Positions 8,791 through 19,550 of a DNA stretch of 64,000 bases are shown piece after piece. Positions within the stretch are counted from its first letter, which is position 1, and every line of letters starts with the position of its first letter. The DNA lies in contig NZ_AEMI01000020.1 of the NCBI RefSeq assembly GCF_000166715.1, positions 1 through 64,000 of the forward strand. Direction: 5' to 3'. Both the position numbers and the translations under genes were made by a program. The stretch comes from Leuconostoc gelidum subsp. gelidum KCTC 3527. GTDB lineage: Bacteria; Bacillota; Bacilli; Lactobacillales; Lactobacillaceae. Below the pieces are notes generated by a model. The model saw only the letters and a list, made by a program, of their open reading frames with translations, made no database searches and had not been told where the DNA came from.

Positions 8791-11700
8791 TATCATCTGC
8801 CTCCTGTAAAATTTTTAAAATATTGGCCTTGCCTTTAGGTGCTTCTGGTCGATAAGTATCACCTAATGATCGATCAAACCGTAAAATATCAACATATGGT
8901 GTGTACTGTAAGCTTGCTGCCGTAGGTTTTAAAGGAAAAAGACCCGCCAATATTCTCTCTCCGGCAAACATAATATTATCAGTATTACGTTTTAATAATA
9001 ATGCAAAATCTTGCGCAGCTACAAAGTCACTATTGGCGTAAAGTTCGCCATCATTTTTCTTCTTGAGTTGATAAAATTGTGAGCTGTTACTGTCAGATAA
9101 ATTATCTAAACTATCGATATAATCTTCTTCTGAAACAAATAGACCGCGATATTTAAAAATATCTGGTCTCACTTGCCCATCTAAAAGTGCACTAACATCG
9201 CCTTTGAAATCTGATATCAGTCGCTTTTGTGGGGCTATTTGTGCAAAAAATGCACCTCCAATGGCTTCGACACCAAGTGCTTCAGCATTCATTTGCGCTG
9301 CCTGCCAGTATGTTAATAATTGCATTTGTAGCCCATCAAATGCTTGTCCCCAATCAAATTGTTTCCCACTCGATTTATAATCAATAATTGTACCAAATAC
9401 TTGTGTGTTATCTTGAATATCAAAACGATCAATTTTACCACGTACTTGCATATTAAAATTTCCTCGAGAAAATTTTAAAGCTGGTAACGCATTTTTATCC
9501 GGAAAGCCAAATAATTTTTCGACGGCACTAGGTCGCGCAATATTAACACGAGCAGCACGCTGCAAATTGGTTAACAATGTTTCACTCACTTTTTGCAAAT
9601 AATCTCGTATCGCACGCATTTTACCGTTTTCTTGTAACAAGTTATATTCTGGTAACATGAGTTGAGAAGCCAGCTCTTGCTGTAATAACACTATCAAGGC
9701 TGATGTTTTTATATCTCGTAAGCTAATATTTTCTTGAATTAATCGCTGCAGGACACCTTCAAGCACTGCATGATAAAGTGTGCCTGTTTGGGACACGTTC
9801 AACTCATTGGTCACACGTTCTTTTAATTTCAAACCATATTGCAAAAAATAGCCTAAGGGATTATTATAATAACTTTCTAGTTGAGATATGGAAACATTTA
9901 ATTGTTCACCAAATAGCGCCTGCACAAATTCCGGTTTTAAAGTCTGAATCGTATTGCGATAGTTTGGCGCCTGTAAAACACGTATCAAACGCTCTTTTTG
10001 TTGCTGACTAATAGCATTTTGAACTGCTTTAAAAGCTGCTGTTGTTTGTTGTGTTGGTATGATTTTCACTAATTCAGACAACGTCGCTCTAGGTGTACCA
10101 ATATAATGCTTTAACAAATCAACACTGCTATGTGGGACATTACTAATTTTTTCAATCGTAATATCAAAAGTATCTGTTAATCTTTTGAAAAAAGGCGATA
10201 TTTCTGATATTTTACCAGTTGCATCTAAAATAGGATATGAGAATGTTATCCCACTTGTTGTTGTAGCCAAGGCACCATAAAATAGTAGGTTTTCTTCTGC
10301 CATTTGTTGTTGTGCTGTATTCTGTAAATACTTTGCTGTGCCAGCTTCTTGCAAAGCTGGTTGTACAATTAATCTTTCAGCATCATTAATTAACGCATTT
10401 GTTTTTGTTTGTGCTGGTAAATTTGTGCGTGTACCACCAATAAAAAAAAGTTGTTTATAATGATTGCTTTGAACAATACCTGCTTCAGATATTGTCAATT
10501 GGTCCAAATTATTAGGAATTCCAGAAAATTTTGCCGCAGAAAAACCAGTGCGCAATACTTCTTTAAATACTGTCAGATCAAATGTTTGTTCACCATTGAT
10601 TGCTACAATATCATCAAGTGTTTGAATAAATAGTTGCCAAACCTGTTCCCCTTGACGTGAACGTGTTAATTCACCTGCCGCAAGTAAGACATCACGTTGC
10701 TCTAAAATAGCATCGACAACATGGTATTTTTCCAGCCACAATACCAAATTTGTCGCTGCTTGCCGCATTGTTTTTGCTTGATCCAATTGTCGTTGTAAAT
10801 CGTCAAATGCTGACAATATAAATCGACGCATGGTTTCAATTCGTCGATTGACTATACTGTCATCTGAAGTAATTGTTACATCATCCTCGTCTACTTGATC
10901 AACAACTGTGAATAGTTCAAATGGTTTATCTAAATTACGCCAAGTTGTTTCATACGGTCGATTTGCGTAAAGATAATTGTCAAAATAACCCATCACATCG
11001 AAAAATTCTTTTTCAGGAACTAATACACCATCCAAGTAAGGACGTAACAAACTTGTTTTCAAAATAGCCATCACATTTTGATATTGAAATCTATCTTTTT
11101 GAGGTAATAACAAATTCAATAGTAACTCAACCAATGGATGATTAGCCATTGGTTGATCATTATCTAGAAAGTAAGGCAAGTCAAATTGTGCCATCACTTC
11201 TGGTATATGTGCAGTATATGGTGTTAAATCACGCGCCAAAATTAAAATATCACGTAAGCGCAGTTCAGGTTCATTAACTAGTAACCGTCGAACGCGTCGC
11301 GCAACTTCTTGTATTTCAACAATTGTATTTTTGGCAGCAAATGTCTGTAAGTTAACATGCTCTTTTTCACCATTAAAAGCGCGGTATTCACCTAAACTTT
11401 CCCAAGCCAATAAAACTTGTTTTGTTGTTTGGCTTAGATGACGTAACTGTTTTGGCGCGTTTATCTGCACTTTTTGATCGCATGTTTGAGCAGTATGTAT
11501 GAGTTGTTGCGCTGTATACATCGGTTTATTAAAGACATCGCCATCTTGTTGTTTTCCTAATCTATCAGCCTGCCCTAAAAGTGCAATTGACACCGGATAT
11601 TTTGCAACCAATTGCGTGATCACTTGCATCTCAGCACTCGTAAAGCCATTAAAACCATCAAAATAAAATGCCACATTTTTTAGGGATGATTTTGCTAACT

Positions 11701-12304
11701 GCATAGCAAAAAAAGGCAAAACTTCCTGCGCAGTTATGTATTCCTGCCCTATTTTTCTATCTAAGGCATCCGCAACAATTGCTAAATCACGTAACTTGCT
11801 GCCAAGTGTTTGGTGTAAAAAAGTTGCATCATGACTCGTATCATTTAAAATTTGCAATAAATCTTGTGGTGTAATATGACTGGCACGTAACTCTACTAAC
11901 TGTTTGACTAGTGCTGATATGAATCCACTTTTAGATTGCATACGCGCAAAAATGGGCAATTGTCCTGCATAGTCCCGCAATATATCTGATACCATAATAA
12001 ATAAACCTGTATTTTGTATGATATTTGGTTGTATATCAGGCAAATTTTTTAACAACGCCCACGCCAATCGTGACAATGAGTATACTTGTAAGCGACTTTG
12101 TGCATATAATTCTTTTTTAGGATTTTGACCATTTATTATTGCAAATTGTCTTAGAACATCGACCTCACTATCAAACTTAACATGATTTGGTACGATATAA
12201 TAAACTGTTAACGTTTTATCTTGTTGCGTTTTCGTCTGCACATCTTGTAATAAGGCATGCCGTAGATCAGTGCGTGCATGATTCATATAAATTGTTAGTG
12301 CCAT
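8768..12304 (-). CDS. rexB: ATP-dependent nuclease subunit B (RexB)
   Basis: Partner of RexA. The 1178-residue protein begins [15 protein letters not shown] and has no Walker A motif, which distinguishes the RexB type of streptococci and lactobacilli from Bacillus AddB. A RecB-family nuclease motif, [13 protein letters not shown], is present in the C-terminal quarter with QMQLLTYW behind it, so this subunit should cut one strand while RexA cuts the other. The SD AGAGGG is well spaced. The 3' end overlaps rexA by about 23 nt. The gene is preceded by a strong terminator from the upstream gene, so it has its own promoter in 12305-12384. Confidence 0.96.
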   Translation of the reverse strand: MALTIYMNHARTDLRHALLQDVQTKTQQDKTLTVYYIVPNHVKFDSEVDVLRQFAIINGQNPKKELYAQSRLQVYSLSRLAWALLKNLPDIQPNIIQNTGLFIMVSDILRDYAGQLPIFARMQSKSGFISALVKQLVELRASHITPQDLLQILNDTSHDATFLHQTLGSKLRDLAIVADALDRKIGQEYITAQEVLPFFAMQLAKSSLKNVAFYFDGFNGFTSAEMQVITQLVAKYPVSIALLGQADRLGKQQDGDVFNKPMYTAQQLIHTAQTCDQKVQINAPKQLRHLSQTTKQVLLAWESLGEYRAFNGEKEHVNLQTFAAKNTIVEIQEVARRVRRLLVNEPELRLRDILILARDLTPYTAHIPEVMAQFDLPYFLDNDQPMANHPLVELLLNLLLPQKDRFQYQNVMAILKTSLLRPYLDGVLVPEKEFFDVMGYFDNYLYANRPYETTWRNLDKPFELFTVVDQVDEDDVTITSDDSIVNRRIETMRRFILSAFDDLQRQLDQAKTMRQAATNLVLWLEKYHVVDAILEQRDVLLAAGELTRSRQGEQVWQLFIQTLDDIVAINGEQTFDLTVFKEVLRTGFSAAKFSGIPNNLDQLTISEAGIVQSNHYKQLFFIGGTRTNLPAQTKTNALINDAERLIVQPALQEAGTAKYLQNTAQQQMAEENLLFYGALATTTSGITFSYPILDATGKISEISPFFKRLTDTFDITIEKISNVPHSSVDLLKHYIGTPRATLSELVKIIPTQQTTAAFKAVQNAISQQQKERLIRVLQAPNYRNTIQTLKPEFVQALFGEQLNVSISQLESYYNNPLGYFLQYGLKLKERVTNELNVSQTGTLYHAVLEGVLQRLIQENISLRDIKTSALIVLLQQELASQLMLPEYNLLQENGKMRAIRDYLQKVSETLLTNLQRAARVNIARPSAVEKLFGFPDKNALPALKFSRGNFNMQVRGKIDRFDIQDNTQVFGTIIDYKSSGKQFDWGQAFDGLQMQLLTYWQAAQMNAEALGVEAIGGAFFAQIAPQKRLISDFKGDVSALLDGQVRPDIFKYRGLFVSEEDYIDSLDNLSDSNSSQFYQLKKKNDGELYANSDFVAAQDFALLLKRNTDNIMFAGERILAGLFPLKPTAASLQYTPYVDILRFDRSLGDTYRPEAPKGKANILKILQEADDNGDNIYN

Positions 12305-12384
12305 TTGACCCTCTTTTCATATGTGCCCAAAAATTAGTACATTATCTCACACATCGTTTATTCTTTCTATATTTTATCACACAA

Positions 12385-12412
12385 AAAGGCACACAAATAT
12401 TTGCGTGCCTTT
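12385..12412 (-). terminator. Terminator after the DUF402 gene
   Basis: AAAGGCACGCAAAT pairs along its whole length with ATTTGTGTGCCTTT on the minus strand (one G-T pair), followed by TTTTT. It starts 5 nt past the stop codon. Confidence 0.92.
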
Positions 12413-12416
12413 CTTT

Positions 12417-12986
12417 TCAACGACGATCTTTAAGCCGCTGCTGCATCAAATGCTGATATCTTGCATACCACACATCAATATAACCTTGTGAAAAAGGTCC
12501 TGTGCCTTCATTAATCCAGTCCACTAAAATTTTGACATGTGCTTTCAAAATTTGATCGATTTCTGGTGGGTAATGCCATTTTTTACTATGAGCAGCATAT
12601 TCATCTGCATCAAGTAAATGCTTTTCCCCATCTGGAAAAACTTTAACATCTAAATCGTAGTCAATATATTTTAGCGCCTCTTTATCTAGAACATAAGGTG
12701 ATGCTAAATTACAGTAGTACGACACACCATTATCACGTATCATTGCAATAATATTAAACCAATACTTCTTATGGAAGTAAACAATCGCCGGTTCCCTAGT
12801 CACCCAGCGACGACCATCATCTTCCGTTACTAAAGTATGATCATTTAATCCAATAATAGCATTTTCACTGGTTTTCAAAACCATGGTATCGCGCCAAGTT
12901 CGATGCAACGAGCCGTCATGCTTGTAACTTTTGATCGTGATGAAATCACCCTCGCGTGGCCCGCGATTCGACTTATCAAAGCTCAT
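12417..12986 (-). CDS. DUF402 nucleoside tri/diphosphatase-like protein
   Basis: A 189-residue cytosolic protein of the DUF402 family. Family members in staphylococci and streptococci (Ntdp) hydrolyse the terminal phosphates of NTPs and NDPs with a divalent metal. Typical segments seen are [20 protein letters not shown] near the N-terminus, [13 protein letters not shown] in the middle, and [14 protein letters not shown] with LLDADEY, which supply acidic metal-binding residues. The length is close to the usual 175-190. It lies downstream of recX and the small coiled-coil gene on the same strand, but its SD (AGAAGAG...AGG) and the 68-nt gap leave its operon status open. Confidence 0.88.
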   Translation of the reverse strand: MSFDKSNRGPREGDFITIKSYKHDGSLHRTWRDTMVLKTSENAIIGLNDHTLVTEDDGRRWVTREPAIVYFHKKYWFNIIAMIRDNGVSYYCNLASPYVLDKEALKYIDYDLDVKVFPDGEKHLLDADEYAAHSKKWHYPPEIDQILKAHVKILVDWINEGTGPFSQGYIDVWYARYQHLMQQRLKDRR

Positions 12987-13054
12987 GATCGTACCTACTC
13001 TTCTGACACCGAATTTCTATTTAATTGTATCAAATTTCACGATCAAATGATAGA

Positions 13055-13327
13055 CTACAAGTCATTGCGATGGTTATTACTACGCACAAAATGTTGCGTG
13101 TTTGTTTTTTGGTTAGACTTTTTAGCAGAAATAAGCTGTTTTTTTAACTGTATAATAATTAATTTTAAATTTGGCAGTTGATTTTCCAATGTCTTGATTT
13201 GCTGCTGCATATAATTATCAATGCTGTCTGCTTTTTGTAAACTTTGTAATTCTTGTGCTATCTTACCCGCTTGTTGCTCTGCCGCCGACAGCTTTATTTG
13301 TATGACTTTTGAATCATAAATCTGCAT
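13055..13327 (-). CDS. Small coiled-coil protein of unknown function downstream of recX
   Basis: I do not recognise a family. The 90-residue product is rich in Gln, Lys, Leu and Ala. It has heptad-like stretches at about residues 10-70 (KLSAAEQQAGKIAQELQSL, then IKTLENQLPNLKLIIIQLKKQL), which suggests a coiled coil, and a basic polar tail (KKSNQKTNTQ). There is no membrane segment or signal peptide. It starts 2 nt after the recX stop codon with its SD (AGTGAG) inside the end of recX, so the two are almost certainly co-translated. That linkage is the main reason to believe it is real. Confidence 0.6.
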   Translation of the reverse strand: MQIYDSKVIQIKLSAAEQQAGKIAQELQSLQKADSIDNYMQQQIKTLENQLPNLKLIIIQLKKQLISAKKSNQKTNTQHFVRSNNHRNDL

Positions 13328-13329
13328 GA

Positions 13330-14127
13330 TTAAGACTCACTTTCAAGTGCTAGCATGATGATATCAATAACTTCACGATTATAACCTTTGGTATAAAGAT
13401 GACTTTTTGTCTTATACTGTCGTTGACTCACTGGCTCATTTCGATAACGATGCCAGAGCTTTTCTGCTTGCCTTTTAACATTATCTAACTCAGTTGTATC
13501 ATCATTCCCAACATCAAGTTCTGATACAACAGTTTGACCAATATCAAATGAAAAACCTTTATTCGCTAAGGCTTGGATAATTTTTTGTTGCTTAGCGCGT
13601 GTGGACTCACGTTTGTAAGTATTGGCAAATTTAATCGCCATTTTTTGAGCAATTTCAATTTGTTCTTCATAAGTGTAAGACGCAAGTGCCACCTCAATAT
13701 CGTCTTCTAATATTCCGGCCTGCTTCAAATCCATTTTTATAGTATTTGGCCCTTTAGGACTAATTAACTTCTTTGTTGACACATAGTGCATGGCATAATT
13801 GGCATCATCAAGATACCCTAATTCTTTTAACTGTGCAATCGCCTGGGCCTGTATATCTTCAGAAATCTCTTTTTCAGTTAATTTTTGTTTCACTTGTTTA
13901 ATTGTCCGTAAAGCATGGCCTAAATAATTTATTGCCGTATTAAACGCTTTAGCAATTTCATCGTCATGCTTGATTTGTTCAATTAACGTATCATCAAGCT
14001 CACGACCTTTTGCCAAGCCATATTTAATTAACACACTTTCAGACACACCAAACGCAAATTGTTTATCTAAATCAATGCTGTAACGTCCTGATTTTTTTTG
14101 TGTTGCAATTTTCGTAATCGTTTTCAT
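13330..14127 (-). CDS. recX: Recombination regulatory protein RecX
   Basis: RecX binds RecA filaments and modulates strand exchange in the cytosol. The 265-residue protein is of the long Bacilli type with three-helix repeats: ITKIATQKKSGRYSIDLD at the N-terminus, then the typical YLGHALRTIKQVKQKL repeat, LKELGYLDDANYA, and the C-terminal QRQYKTKSHLYTKGYNREVI. The SD is poor. A TACAAT box ends 6 nt upstream of the ATG, which hints at a very short or absent 5' leader, but I see no matching -35. It is coupled to the small downstream gene. Confidence 0.92.
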   Translation of the reverse strand: MKTITKIATQKKSGRYSIDLDKQFAFGVSESVLIKYGLAKGRELDDTLIEQIKHDDEIAKAFNTAINYLGHALRTIKQVKQKLTEKEISEDIQAQAIAQLKELGYLDDANYAMHYVSTKKLISPKGPNTIKMDLKQAGILEDDIEVALASYTYEEQIEIAQKMAIKFANTYKRESTRAKQQKIIQALANKGFSFDIGQTVVSELDVGNDDTTELDNVKRQAEKLWHRYRNEPVSQRQYKTKSHLYTKGYNREVIDIIMLALESES

Positions 14128-14465
14128 ATTTCTATTGTACGCAAAAAAAGACCAACGTGCTTATTTTGTTGGTAACCTGTGTATTAAGTTGACGCACACA
14201 TTGTAAAAATTCTAGATTAAAACAGATGACTTGTTACCCATGAGGTTCTAATCTTCTATTTAATCATTCAAAGATGAAAGAAAGTATTCTATAATTTTTT
14301 AATGAAAACTAGCTATTTTTTTGTTTTTTACCAATTATAGTTAATTTTAATGTTGATAAGGTATAAATATATCCAACATCATGGTGATTTTATTAATCAT
14401 TAGCTTTATGTTTTAAAAACAGTTATCACTATCTTTAATCTTGTCAATATATCAAAATAAGAGCA
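14128..14465. other. Non-coding gap between recX and the lysine operon
   Basis: No credible gene: a plus-strand frame starting at 14535 runs antisense to dapB and has no SD. The region is AT-rich and holds the recX upstream region at its left end. I see no repeat or strong hairpin in 14160-14460. Confidence 0.5.
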
Positions 14466-14487
14466 CAAAAAAGTGGATTCCACCACT
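14466..14487 (-). terminator. Terminator of the lysine operon (after dapB)
   Basis: AGTGG and CCACT pair around a 6-nt loop on the minus strand, followed by six T. It lies about 67 nt past the dapB stop. Confidence 0.7.
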
Positions 14488-14553
14488 ATAAATTAAGGCT
14501 CTGAAAATAGTCAGGTATTTGCTGCCAAGGAAAGATGAATGATTTTTTGACTA

Positions 14554-15279
14554 CTATAAAACACTATCAAGTCCAATCTTTAAATCATTTATTTTTTCAA
14601 CACCAGCTAATGAGCGCAAAACGCCTGGTACAAACGCCAATCGACTCGTTGTACTTTGTGTTAATGTTAATTGTTCATCAATACCACCAAAATAAACACT
14701 TTGTTGTGCGATATACCCTGGCAAGCGAAGCGCATGAACAGGAATATCTGAAACACGTTGCCCACGTGCCTCACCATAACTTGTTTTTTGTGCTGAATTA
14801 ATCCGTTCGTTTGCAATCAATTTAGCAGTTTGTACAGCAGTTCCTGAGGGTGCATCAATTTTTTTAGGATTGTGCGTCTCAACAATTTCCACATCAGGAA
14901 AATATTTCGCAGCTTGTTGTGCAAACTGCATTAACAATACAGCGGAAAGGCTGAAGTTAGGTACAATTAAAATACCATGTTCTGATTGATCACGTAATTG
15001 TGTCACTTGCGCCTCAGTCAAACCAGTGGCACCAATAACAATAGCCATATCATGTTTTATAGCCCACTGCGCGTTTTCAAATACAGTAGCTGGTGTACTA
15101 ACATCTAGAAAAATATCCGCTGTTTCAGTTATTTGATCACGTGTTGTCCAAACCGGATACTGACTTTCATGGTTATGGCCACTTAAAATACCGACAATTT
15201 CATAATTGGTTGCTGCTAAACCTTCTTGAATGGCCAAGCCTAATTTACCAAAACCACCAGCCAAAATTATTTTTGTCAT
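14554..15279 (-). CDS. dapB: 4-hydroxy-tetrahydrodipicolinate reductase
   Basis: Second dedicated step of the diaminopimelate/lysine pathway: NAD(P)H-dependent reduction to tetrahydrodipicolinate. The 241-residue protein has the nucleotide-binding GGFGKLG loop at residues 8-14, GATG in the middle, and the DapB signature ETHNPKKIDAPSGTA. In that signature the second His of the common EXHH motif is Asn; the first His, the catalytic one in E. coli, is kept. The start overlaps the dapA stop by 4 nt. It is the last gene of the lysine operon, followed by a terminator. Confidence 0.96.
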   Translation of the reverse strand: MTKIILAGGFGKLGLAIQEGLAATNYEIVGILSGHNHESQYPVWTTRDQITETADIFLDVSTPATVFENAQWAIKHDMAIVIGATGLTEAQVTQLRDQSEHGILIVPNFSLSAVLLMQFAQQAAKYFPDVEIVETHNPKKIDAPSGTAVQTAKLIANERINSAQKTSYGEARGQRVSDIPVHALRLPGYIAQQSVYFGGIDEQLTLTQSTTSRLAFVPGVLRSLAGVEKINDLKIGLDSVL

Positions 15280-16154
15280 GAATTAGTCTCCAAAAGTTCA
15301 TCAAGCGTTTTATTTTCTTGTTTTGTCAACGGCAAAATTGGTAATCTTGCAATATTTTTAACCAAACCTTTTTCGCTTAATTTTGCTTTGACCGGTGATG
15401 GTGATGGGAATGCAAATAAAGCGTTCATACGTGGTGTGAGGTAACGTTGTATACGACCAGCTTCACGCCAATTATTAGTATTCATTGCAGCAAATAAAGC
15501 AGTCATTTCCTCACCGTATAGGTGTGATGCAACTGAAATAGTTCCGGCACCACCTTGCGCATAAGCAGCTAGTGTTTGTGCATCTTCACCTGTATAAACA
15601 GCAAAGTTTTCTGTTTGTGTGCGTTCAATTTCAGCACCTATAAATTCCGCTGAAGTTGTCTCTTTAATTGCATTAATATTTTTGTGTTGTGCTAACTTTA
15701 CAACACTGTCAAGAGTAAGTCCTACTGCCGAACGACCTGGAATATTATATAGCATCACTGGCTTATTAGATGCATCTGCAATTGCTGTAAAATGTGCGAT
15801 CATACCACTCTGGCTTGGTTTATTATAATACGGTGTCACAGCTAGAATACCATCAACGTGAGTAATAGCACTCAATTCACGCGCATTTTTGATAGACTCT
15901 GCTGTATTGTTTGTTCCAGCATTAGCTATCAATAGCACTTTATCTCCAACATAGTCCGCAATGTATTGCGTCAATGTTAACTTTTCTGAGTGTGTCAATG
16001 TCGGTGATTCACCAGTTGTCCCAGCAATAACAAGGCCTTGCGTACCATGAGATAACAAATAATCAATCACCTGTTTTAACGCTGAATAGTCAATCTCATT
16101 TGCTTCATCAAAAGGCGTAATAATAGCCGTAATTAAATTAATGTTCTCATACAT
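15276..16154 (-). CDS. dapA: 4-hydroxy-tetrahydrodipicolinate synthase
   Basis: Condenses pyruvate with aspartate semialdehyde as the entry step to lysine. The 292-residue TIM-barrel protein has the TTGES motif (residues 46-50), Tyr136 (LYNIPGRS) and the Schiff-base Lys164 in NAIKETT, all at the expected spacing. The SD AGAGG is well placed. It follows the deacetylase gene after 53 nt and overlaps dapB by 4 nt, so it is part of the L-box-controlled operon. Confidence 0.97.
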   Translation of the reverse strand: MYENINLITAIITPFDEANEIDYSALKQVIDYLLSHGTQGLVIAGTTGESPTLTHSEKLTLTQYIADYVGDKVLLIANAGTNNTAESIKNARELSAITHVDGILAVTPYYNKPSQSGMIAHFTAIADASNKPVMLYNIPGRSAVGLTLDSVVKLAQHKNINAIKETTSAEFIGAEIERTQTENFAVYTGEDAQTLAAYAQGGAGTISVASHLYGEEMTALFAAMNTNNWREAGRIQRYLTPRMNALFAFPSPSPVKAKLSEKGLVKNIARLPILPLTKQENKTLDELLETNS

Positions 16155-16207
16155 CGCTTTTTCCTCTGAATTATATTTATTTGTTTACCTGCAATAATAT
16201 AGCTGAT

Positions 16208-17359
16208 CTACTGATTCATTCGCCATTCAATAAAATCCCTTAATGCTGTAAAACCAGGTAATAACGCAGCTTCATCTATATTTAACTTAGGACTGTGTAA
16301 TGCGTGCTTATCATTGACACCTAACCATAACATGACCCCTGGAATTTGTTGTAACAAATAACCAAAATCTTCGCCAGTCATCGCTGGCTGTGCAATTTCA
16401 AAAGCAATATCATCACGCGATTGCATGAAATCAATCAATTGACTTGCCAACTTTGGATTATTTTCAACTGGTAAGTAACTACCACTTTCTAACACAACAT
16501 CAATTGTTATATCATTGGACAACGCAACGCCCGCTGCAATTTGACGAACGCGGGTTAGCATAATATCCAAGTCAGTACGTGTCATACTACGGACAGTTCC
16601 TTCTAAATGGATATTATCAGGGATCACATTATTAGCTTGTCCACCGTTAATAACCCCAATACTAACCACGCCACCTTTAATCGGATCAACTGAACGGGAA
16701 ACAACAGTCTGCAGCTGCATAATTAATTCCGCAGCTGCAACAATAGGATCCTTAACCAAATGTGGATAAGCCGCGTGCCCACCTTGACCATGAATATCAA
16801 CTACCAATTCAGCAGTGCCAGCAAATAAAGTGCCAACTAGTGTGCTCAATTTTCCTGCTGGTAAATCTGGTTGATCATGAATACCATAAAATTCATCTGG
16901 ACGCCATTCATCTTCAAAAAGTCCTAAATCATAAGCCAGTTTGCCACCGCTCTTTGCTTCTTCAGCCGGCTGAAAGAACACAATAAAATTATCCTTAGGT
17001 TGGTGCTGACTAAAATATTGCACCATTCCCAAAGCCAAACTCATATGCACATCATGTCCACAAGCATGCATGGCACCGGCATGAATTGACTGAAATGGCA
17101 GATCTGTTTGTTCTGTGATTGGCAAAGCATCAATATCTGAGCGATAACCAATCGTTCGCTTTGGGTCACTACCTTCAAAACGTACCAAAATGGCGGTTGG
17201 CAATTCTGCTACTGTACGAATAGTCATCGTATCGTTTTGCCAACTTCTTATTTTGTCCATTAAATAAGCATGTGTTTGGAATTCAACCAACGCCAGCTCA
17301 GGAATTAAATGCAAATCTCGACGATACTGTTGTAAATTTTCAAAAGTTATCTCAGCCAT
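16208..17359 (-). CDS. N-acetyldiaminopimelate deacetylase
   Basis: Removes acetate from N-acetyl-LL-diaminopimelate in the acetylase branch of lysine synthesis. The 383-residue M20D metallopeptidase-like protein has HACGHDVHMSLALG (metal ligands), FFQPAEEAKSGG, and the C-terminal MTGEDFGYLLQ and ALHSPKLNIDE blocks. M20D includes amidohydrolases such as hippurate hydrolase, but the place directly after the tetrahydrodipicolinate acetyltransferase decides the function. The start overlaps the upstream dapD stop by 1 nt. Length and motifs look intact. Confidence 0.93.
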   Translation of the reverse strand: MAEITFENLQQYRRDLHLIPELALVEFQTHAYLMDKIRSWQNDTMTIRTVAELPTAILVRFEGSDPKRTIGYRSDIDALPITEQTDLPFQSIHAGAMHACGHDVHMSLALGMVQYFSQHQPKDNFIVFFQPAEEAKSGGKLAYDLGLFEDEWRPDEFYGIHDQPDLPAGKLSTLVGTLFAGTAELVVDIHGQGGHAAYPHLVKDPIVAAAELIMQLQTVVSRSVDPIKGGVVSIGVINGGQANNVIPDNIHLEGTVRSMTRTDLDIMLTRVRQIAAGVALSNDITIDVVLESGSYLPVENNPKLASQLIDFMQSRDDIAFEIAQPAMTGEDFGYLLQQIPGVMLWLGVNDKHALHSPKLNIDEAALLPGFTALRDFIEWRMNQ

Positions 17360-18066
17360 TATAATCCTCGTAAGGCGTCAATTAAGGCAGTCTTTTGCTG
17401 TGTTTTTGAATCAATTTTTTTAATCACCTTGGCTGGCACACCGGCCACAACAGTATTAGATGGCACATCTTTTGTCACAATGGCACCTGCTGCAACAACC
17501 GCGCCATCACCTACTTGAACGCCTTCTATGACCACAGCATTAGCACCAACCAAGACGTTATTGCCAATACGAACTGGTTGCGCAGAGGCTGGTTCGATAA
17601 CACCTGCCAAAACAGCGCCCGCACCAATATGTGAATTGGTGCCCACAATTGCACGCCCCCCCAGTATTGCACCCATATCAATCATTGTGCTAGCGCCAAT
17701 TTCAGCACCAATATTAATGACTGCTCCAAGCATAATGACAGCATTATCTCCAATTTCAACTTGTTCACGAATAATAGCACCGGGTTCAATACGCGCATTA
17801 ATGTTCAACTTATCAAGCAGAGGTACAGCCGAGTTGCGTGACTCATTTTCAATATAAACATTTTCACTAGGTAGACTAGCAATCAGGGGTTGTACGTCAG
17901 ACCAATCACCAATCAATTGACCAAATGAGACACCACCAAATTGTTGCACATTGGCTGGAATCTCACCATCTAAAACACCTTTATAAGTAACCTTTACCGG
18001 TGTCACCTTTTTAGCATTGGCAATAAAATCGATCAATCGTTGCGCATCATTTTGAATTTCTGTCAT
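17359..18066 (-). CDS. dapD: Tetrahydrodipicolinate N-acetyltransferase
   Basis: Acetyl-CoA-dependent acylation of tetrahydrodipicolinate (also named dapH). The 235-residue protein has a 70-residue N-terminal domain and then a left-handed beta-helix of hexapeptide repeats, visible as isoleucine/valine at every sixth position from about residue 90 to 190 (for example [16 protein letters not shown] and [15 protein letters not shown]). Length and the downstream deacetylase indicate the acetyl rather than the succinyl branch. The SD AAGGAC is close. It follows lysA after 54 nt. Confidence 0.95.
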   Translation of the reverse strand: MTEIQNDAQRLIDFIANAKKVTPVKVTYKGVLDGEIPANVQQFGGVSFGQLIGDWSDVQPLIASLPSENVYIENESRNSAVPLLDKLNINARIEPGAIIREQVEIGDNAVIMLGAVINIGAEIGASTMIDMGAILGGRAIVGTNSHIGAGAVLAGVIEPASAQPVRIGNNVLVGANAVVIEGVQVGDGAVVAAGAIVTKDVPSNTVVAGVPAKVIKKIDSKTQQKTALIDALRGL

Positions 18067-18120
18067 GAGTCCTTAGTTCCCTTTTGTTTGTTTTAGTTTT
18101 ACTGCCCTATAAACAGCGTA

Positions 18121-19419
18121 TTACTTATCGCTTTTTTTCAACATATAATCATGATCCAAGGCTATTAAATGCGCATATGATTCACGCGTAACAATTAATT
18201 GATGCTTGCCGTTTTCAACAAATACGACAGCTGGTCTTGGATTACGATTATAATTTGACGCCATAGCATATCCGTACGCGCCAGTTGCCAAAACAGATAA
18301 AATATCGCCAGGTTTGGTTTTCGGTAACGCTTGTTGCCATACTAACACATCCCCTGATTCACAATATTTACCTGCCACACGCACAACTTCTTGGGTTGAT
18401 GCGTTGGGGTTATTGGCTAATATTGCGTCATAATTTGCCTGATACAACGCTGGCCGAATATTATCCCCCATACCACCGTCAACTGCTAAGTAGTGACGTA
18501 AATCAGGAATATCCTTCCTTGACCCAATCGTATAAAGTGTTTGCCCTGCTGGACCGACAATTGAACGCCCTGGCTCAATCCAAATTTCCGGCATTTTCCA
18601 ATCATACTCGGCTGCTTTACCCTTCAAAGTACGGATAATCGCATCTGCATACTCACTTTCAGGTAATGGTTCATCTTCTGACGTGTAACGAATACCAAAA
18701 CCACCACCAACATTGATAACTTCTGGTTGAAATCCCCAACTTTCAGCCGTCTCTGCGAGTAGTGCAGCATTTTTTTCAAAACCGGTCACATCAAAAATTT
18801 GTGATCCGATGTGTGCATGGAGTCCACGCAGATTAAAATTTTCATTCTGTTTAGCAATGTCATAAGCTGCCTTAGCTTGTCCCGTTAACAAATCAAATCC
18901 AAATTTAGAATCTTGTTGCCCAGTACTAATGAATTCATGTGTATGGGCCGATATGCCTGGTGAAATTCGCAATAATATATCTTGTTTCACACCATTTTCA
19001 GTAGTAATTTCTGACAATAATTGTAATTCCAAGAAATTATCGACAATAATTGTTCCGACACCCTCGGTAACTGCCATGGTGAGTTCTTCCCAACTTTTAT
19101 TGTTACCATTAAAACTTAGATGTTTAGGATCAAAGCCAGCTGCTAATGCCGTGTAGAGTTCACCACCGGAGACAATATCAGCATGGATTCCTTCTTGCTG
19201 TGCCACTTGATAAATGGCTTTGGTAGCAAATGCTTTAGACGCGTAACTCACGACATAAGGAACATGTTCTTTTTCAAAAATAGCCTTAAAATCACGCATA
19301 GTTTGACGAATTTTAGTAACATCGTATACATATAATGGTGTCCCATAAGTTTTTGCTAATTCAATTGCGTCAACCTCACCGATTGTCAAATGTTGTGCCG
19401 TATTTACTGGGTAGCTCAT
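18121..19419 (-). CDS. lysA: Diaminopimelate decarboxylase
   Basis: Last step of lysine synthesis: PLP-dependent decarboxylation of meso-diaminopimelate. The 432-residue fold-III protein shows the PLP lysine (Lys62 in VSYASKA), the glycine loop VGGGFGIRY, EPGRSIVGPAG and the active-site cysteine motif CESGD. It is the first gene of the operon lysA-dapD-deacetylase-dapA-dapB and has a good SD (TAGGAGAG). A promoter and a full lysine riboswitch with terminator lie in the 360 nt upstream, so high lysine should stop transcription before this gene. Confidence 0.97.
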   Translation of the reverse strand: MSYPVNTAQHLTIGEVDAIELAKTYGTPLYVYDVTKIRQTMRDFKAIFEKEHVPYVVSYASKAFATKAIYQVAQQEGIHADIVSGGELYTALAAGFDPKHLSFNGNNKSWEELTMAVTEGVGTIIVDNFLELQLLSEITTENGVKQDILLRISPGISAHTHEFISTGQQDSKFGFDLLTGQAKAAYDIAKQNENFNLRGLHAHIGSQIFDVTGFEKNAALLAETAESWGFQPEVINVGGGFGIRYTSEDEPLPESEYADAIIRTLKGKAAEYDWKMPEIWIEPGRSIVGPAGQTLYTIGSRKDIPDLRHYLAVDGGMGDNIRPALYQANYDAILANNPNASTQEVVRVAGKYCESGDVLVWQQALPKTKPGDILSVLATGAYGYAMASNYNRNPRPAVVFVENGKHQLIVTRESYAHLIALDHDYMLKKSDK

Positions 19420-19483
19420 ATACTCTCCTAAGTTCTATTTGTGTCAACAATTGTACACAAACTAACAATTCCCCTTTATTTCA

Positions 19484-19530
19484 CATAAAAAGCCTTTTGT
19501 TCGAGACTAGGTCACGGACAAAAGGCTTTT
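19484..19530 (-). terminator. Expression-platform terminator of the lysine riboswitch
   Basis: AAAAGCCTTTTGT pairs with ACAAAAGGCTTTT (13 bp) around a 21-nt loop and is followed by T-rich sequence. It sits between the lysine aptamer and lysA, where the L-box family places its regulated terminator. Confidence 0.93.
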
Positions 19531-19550
19531 GTGTTTAGCAATTTTGACTG

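Noticed and set aside
14535-14801. Plus-strand ORF overlapping dapB
   Set aside because: It is mostly antisense to dapB, has no SD, and shows no family motif.
17528-17857. Plus-strand ORF inside dapD
   Set aside because: Low-complexity shadow produced by the hexapeptide repeats on the other strand.
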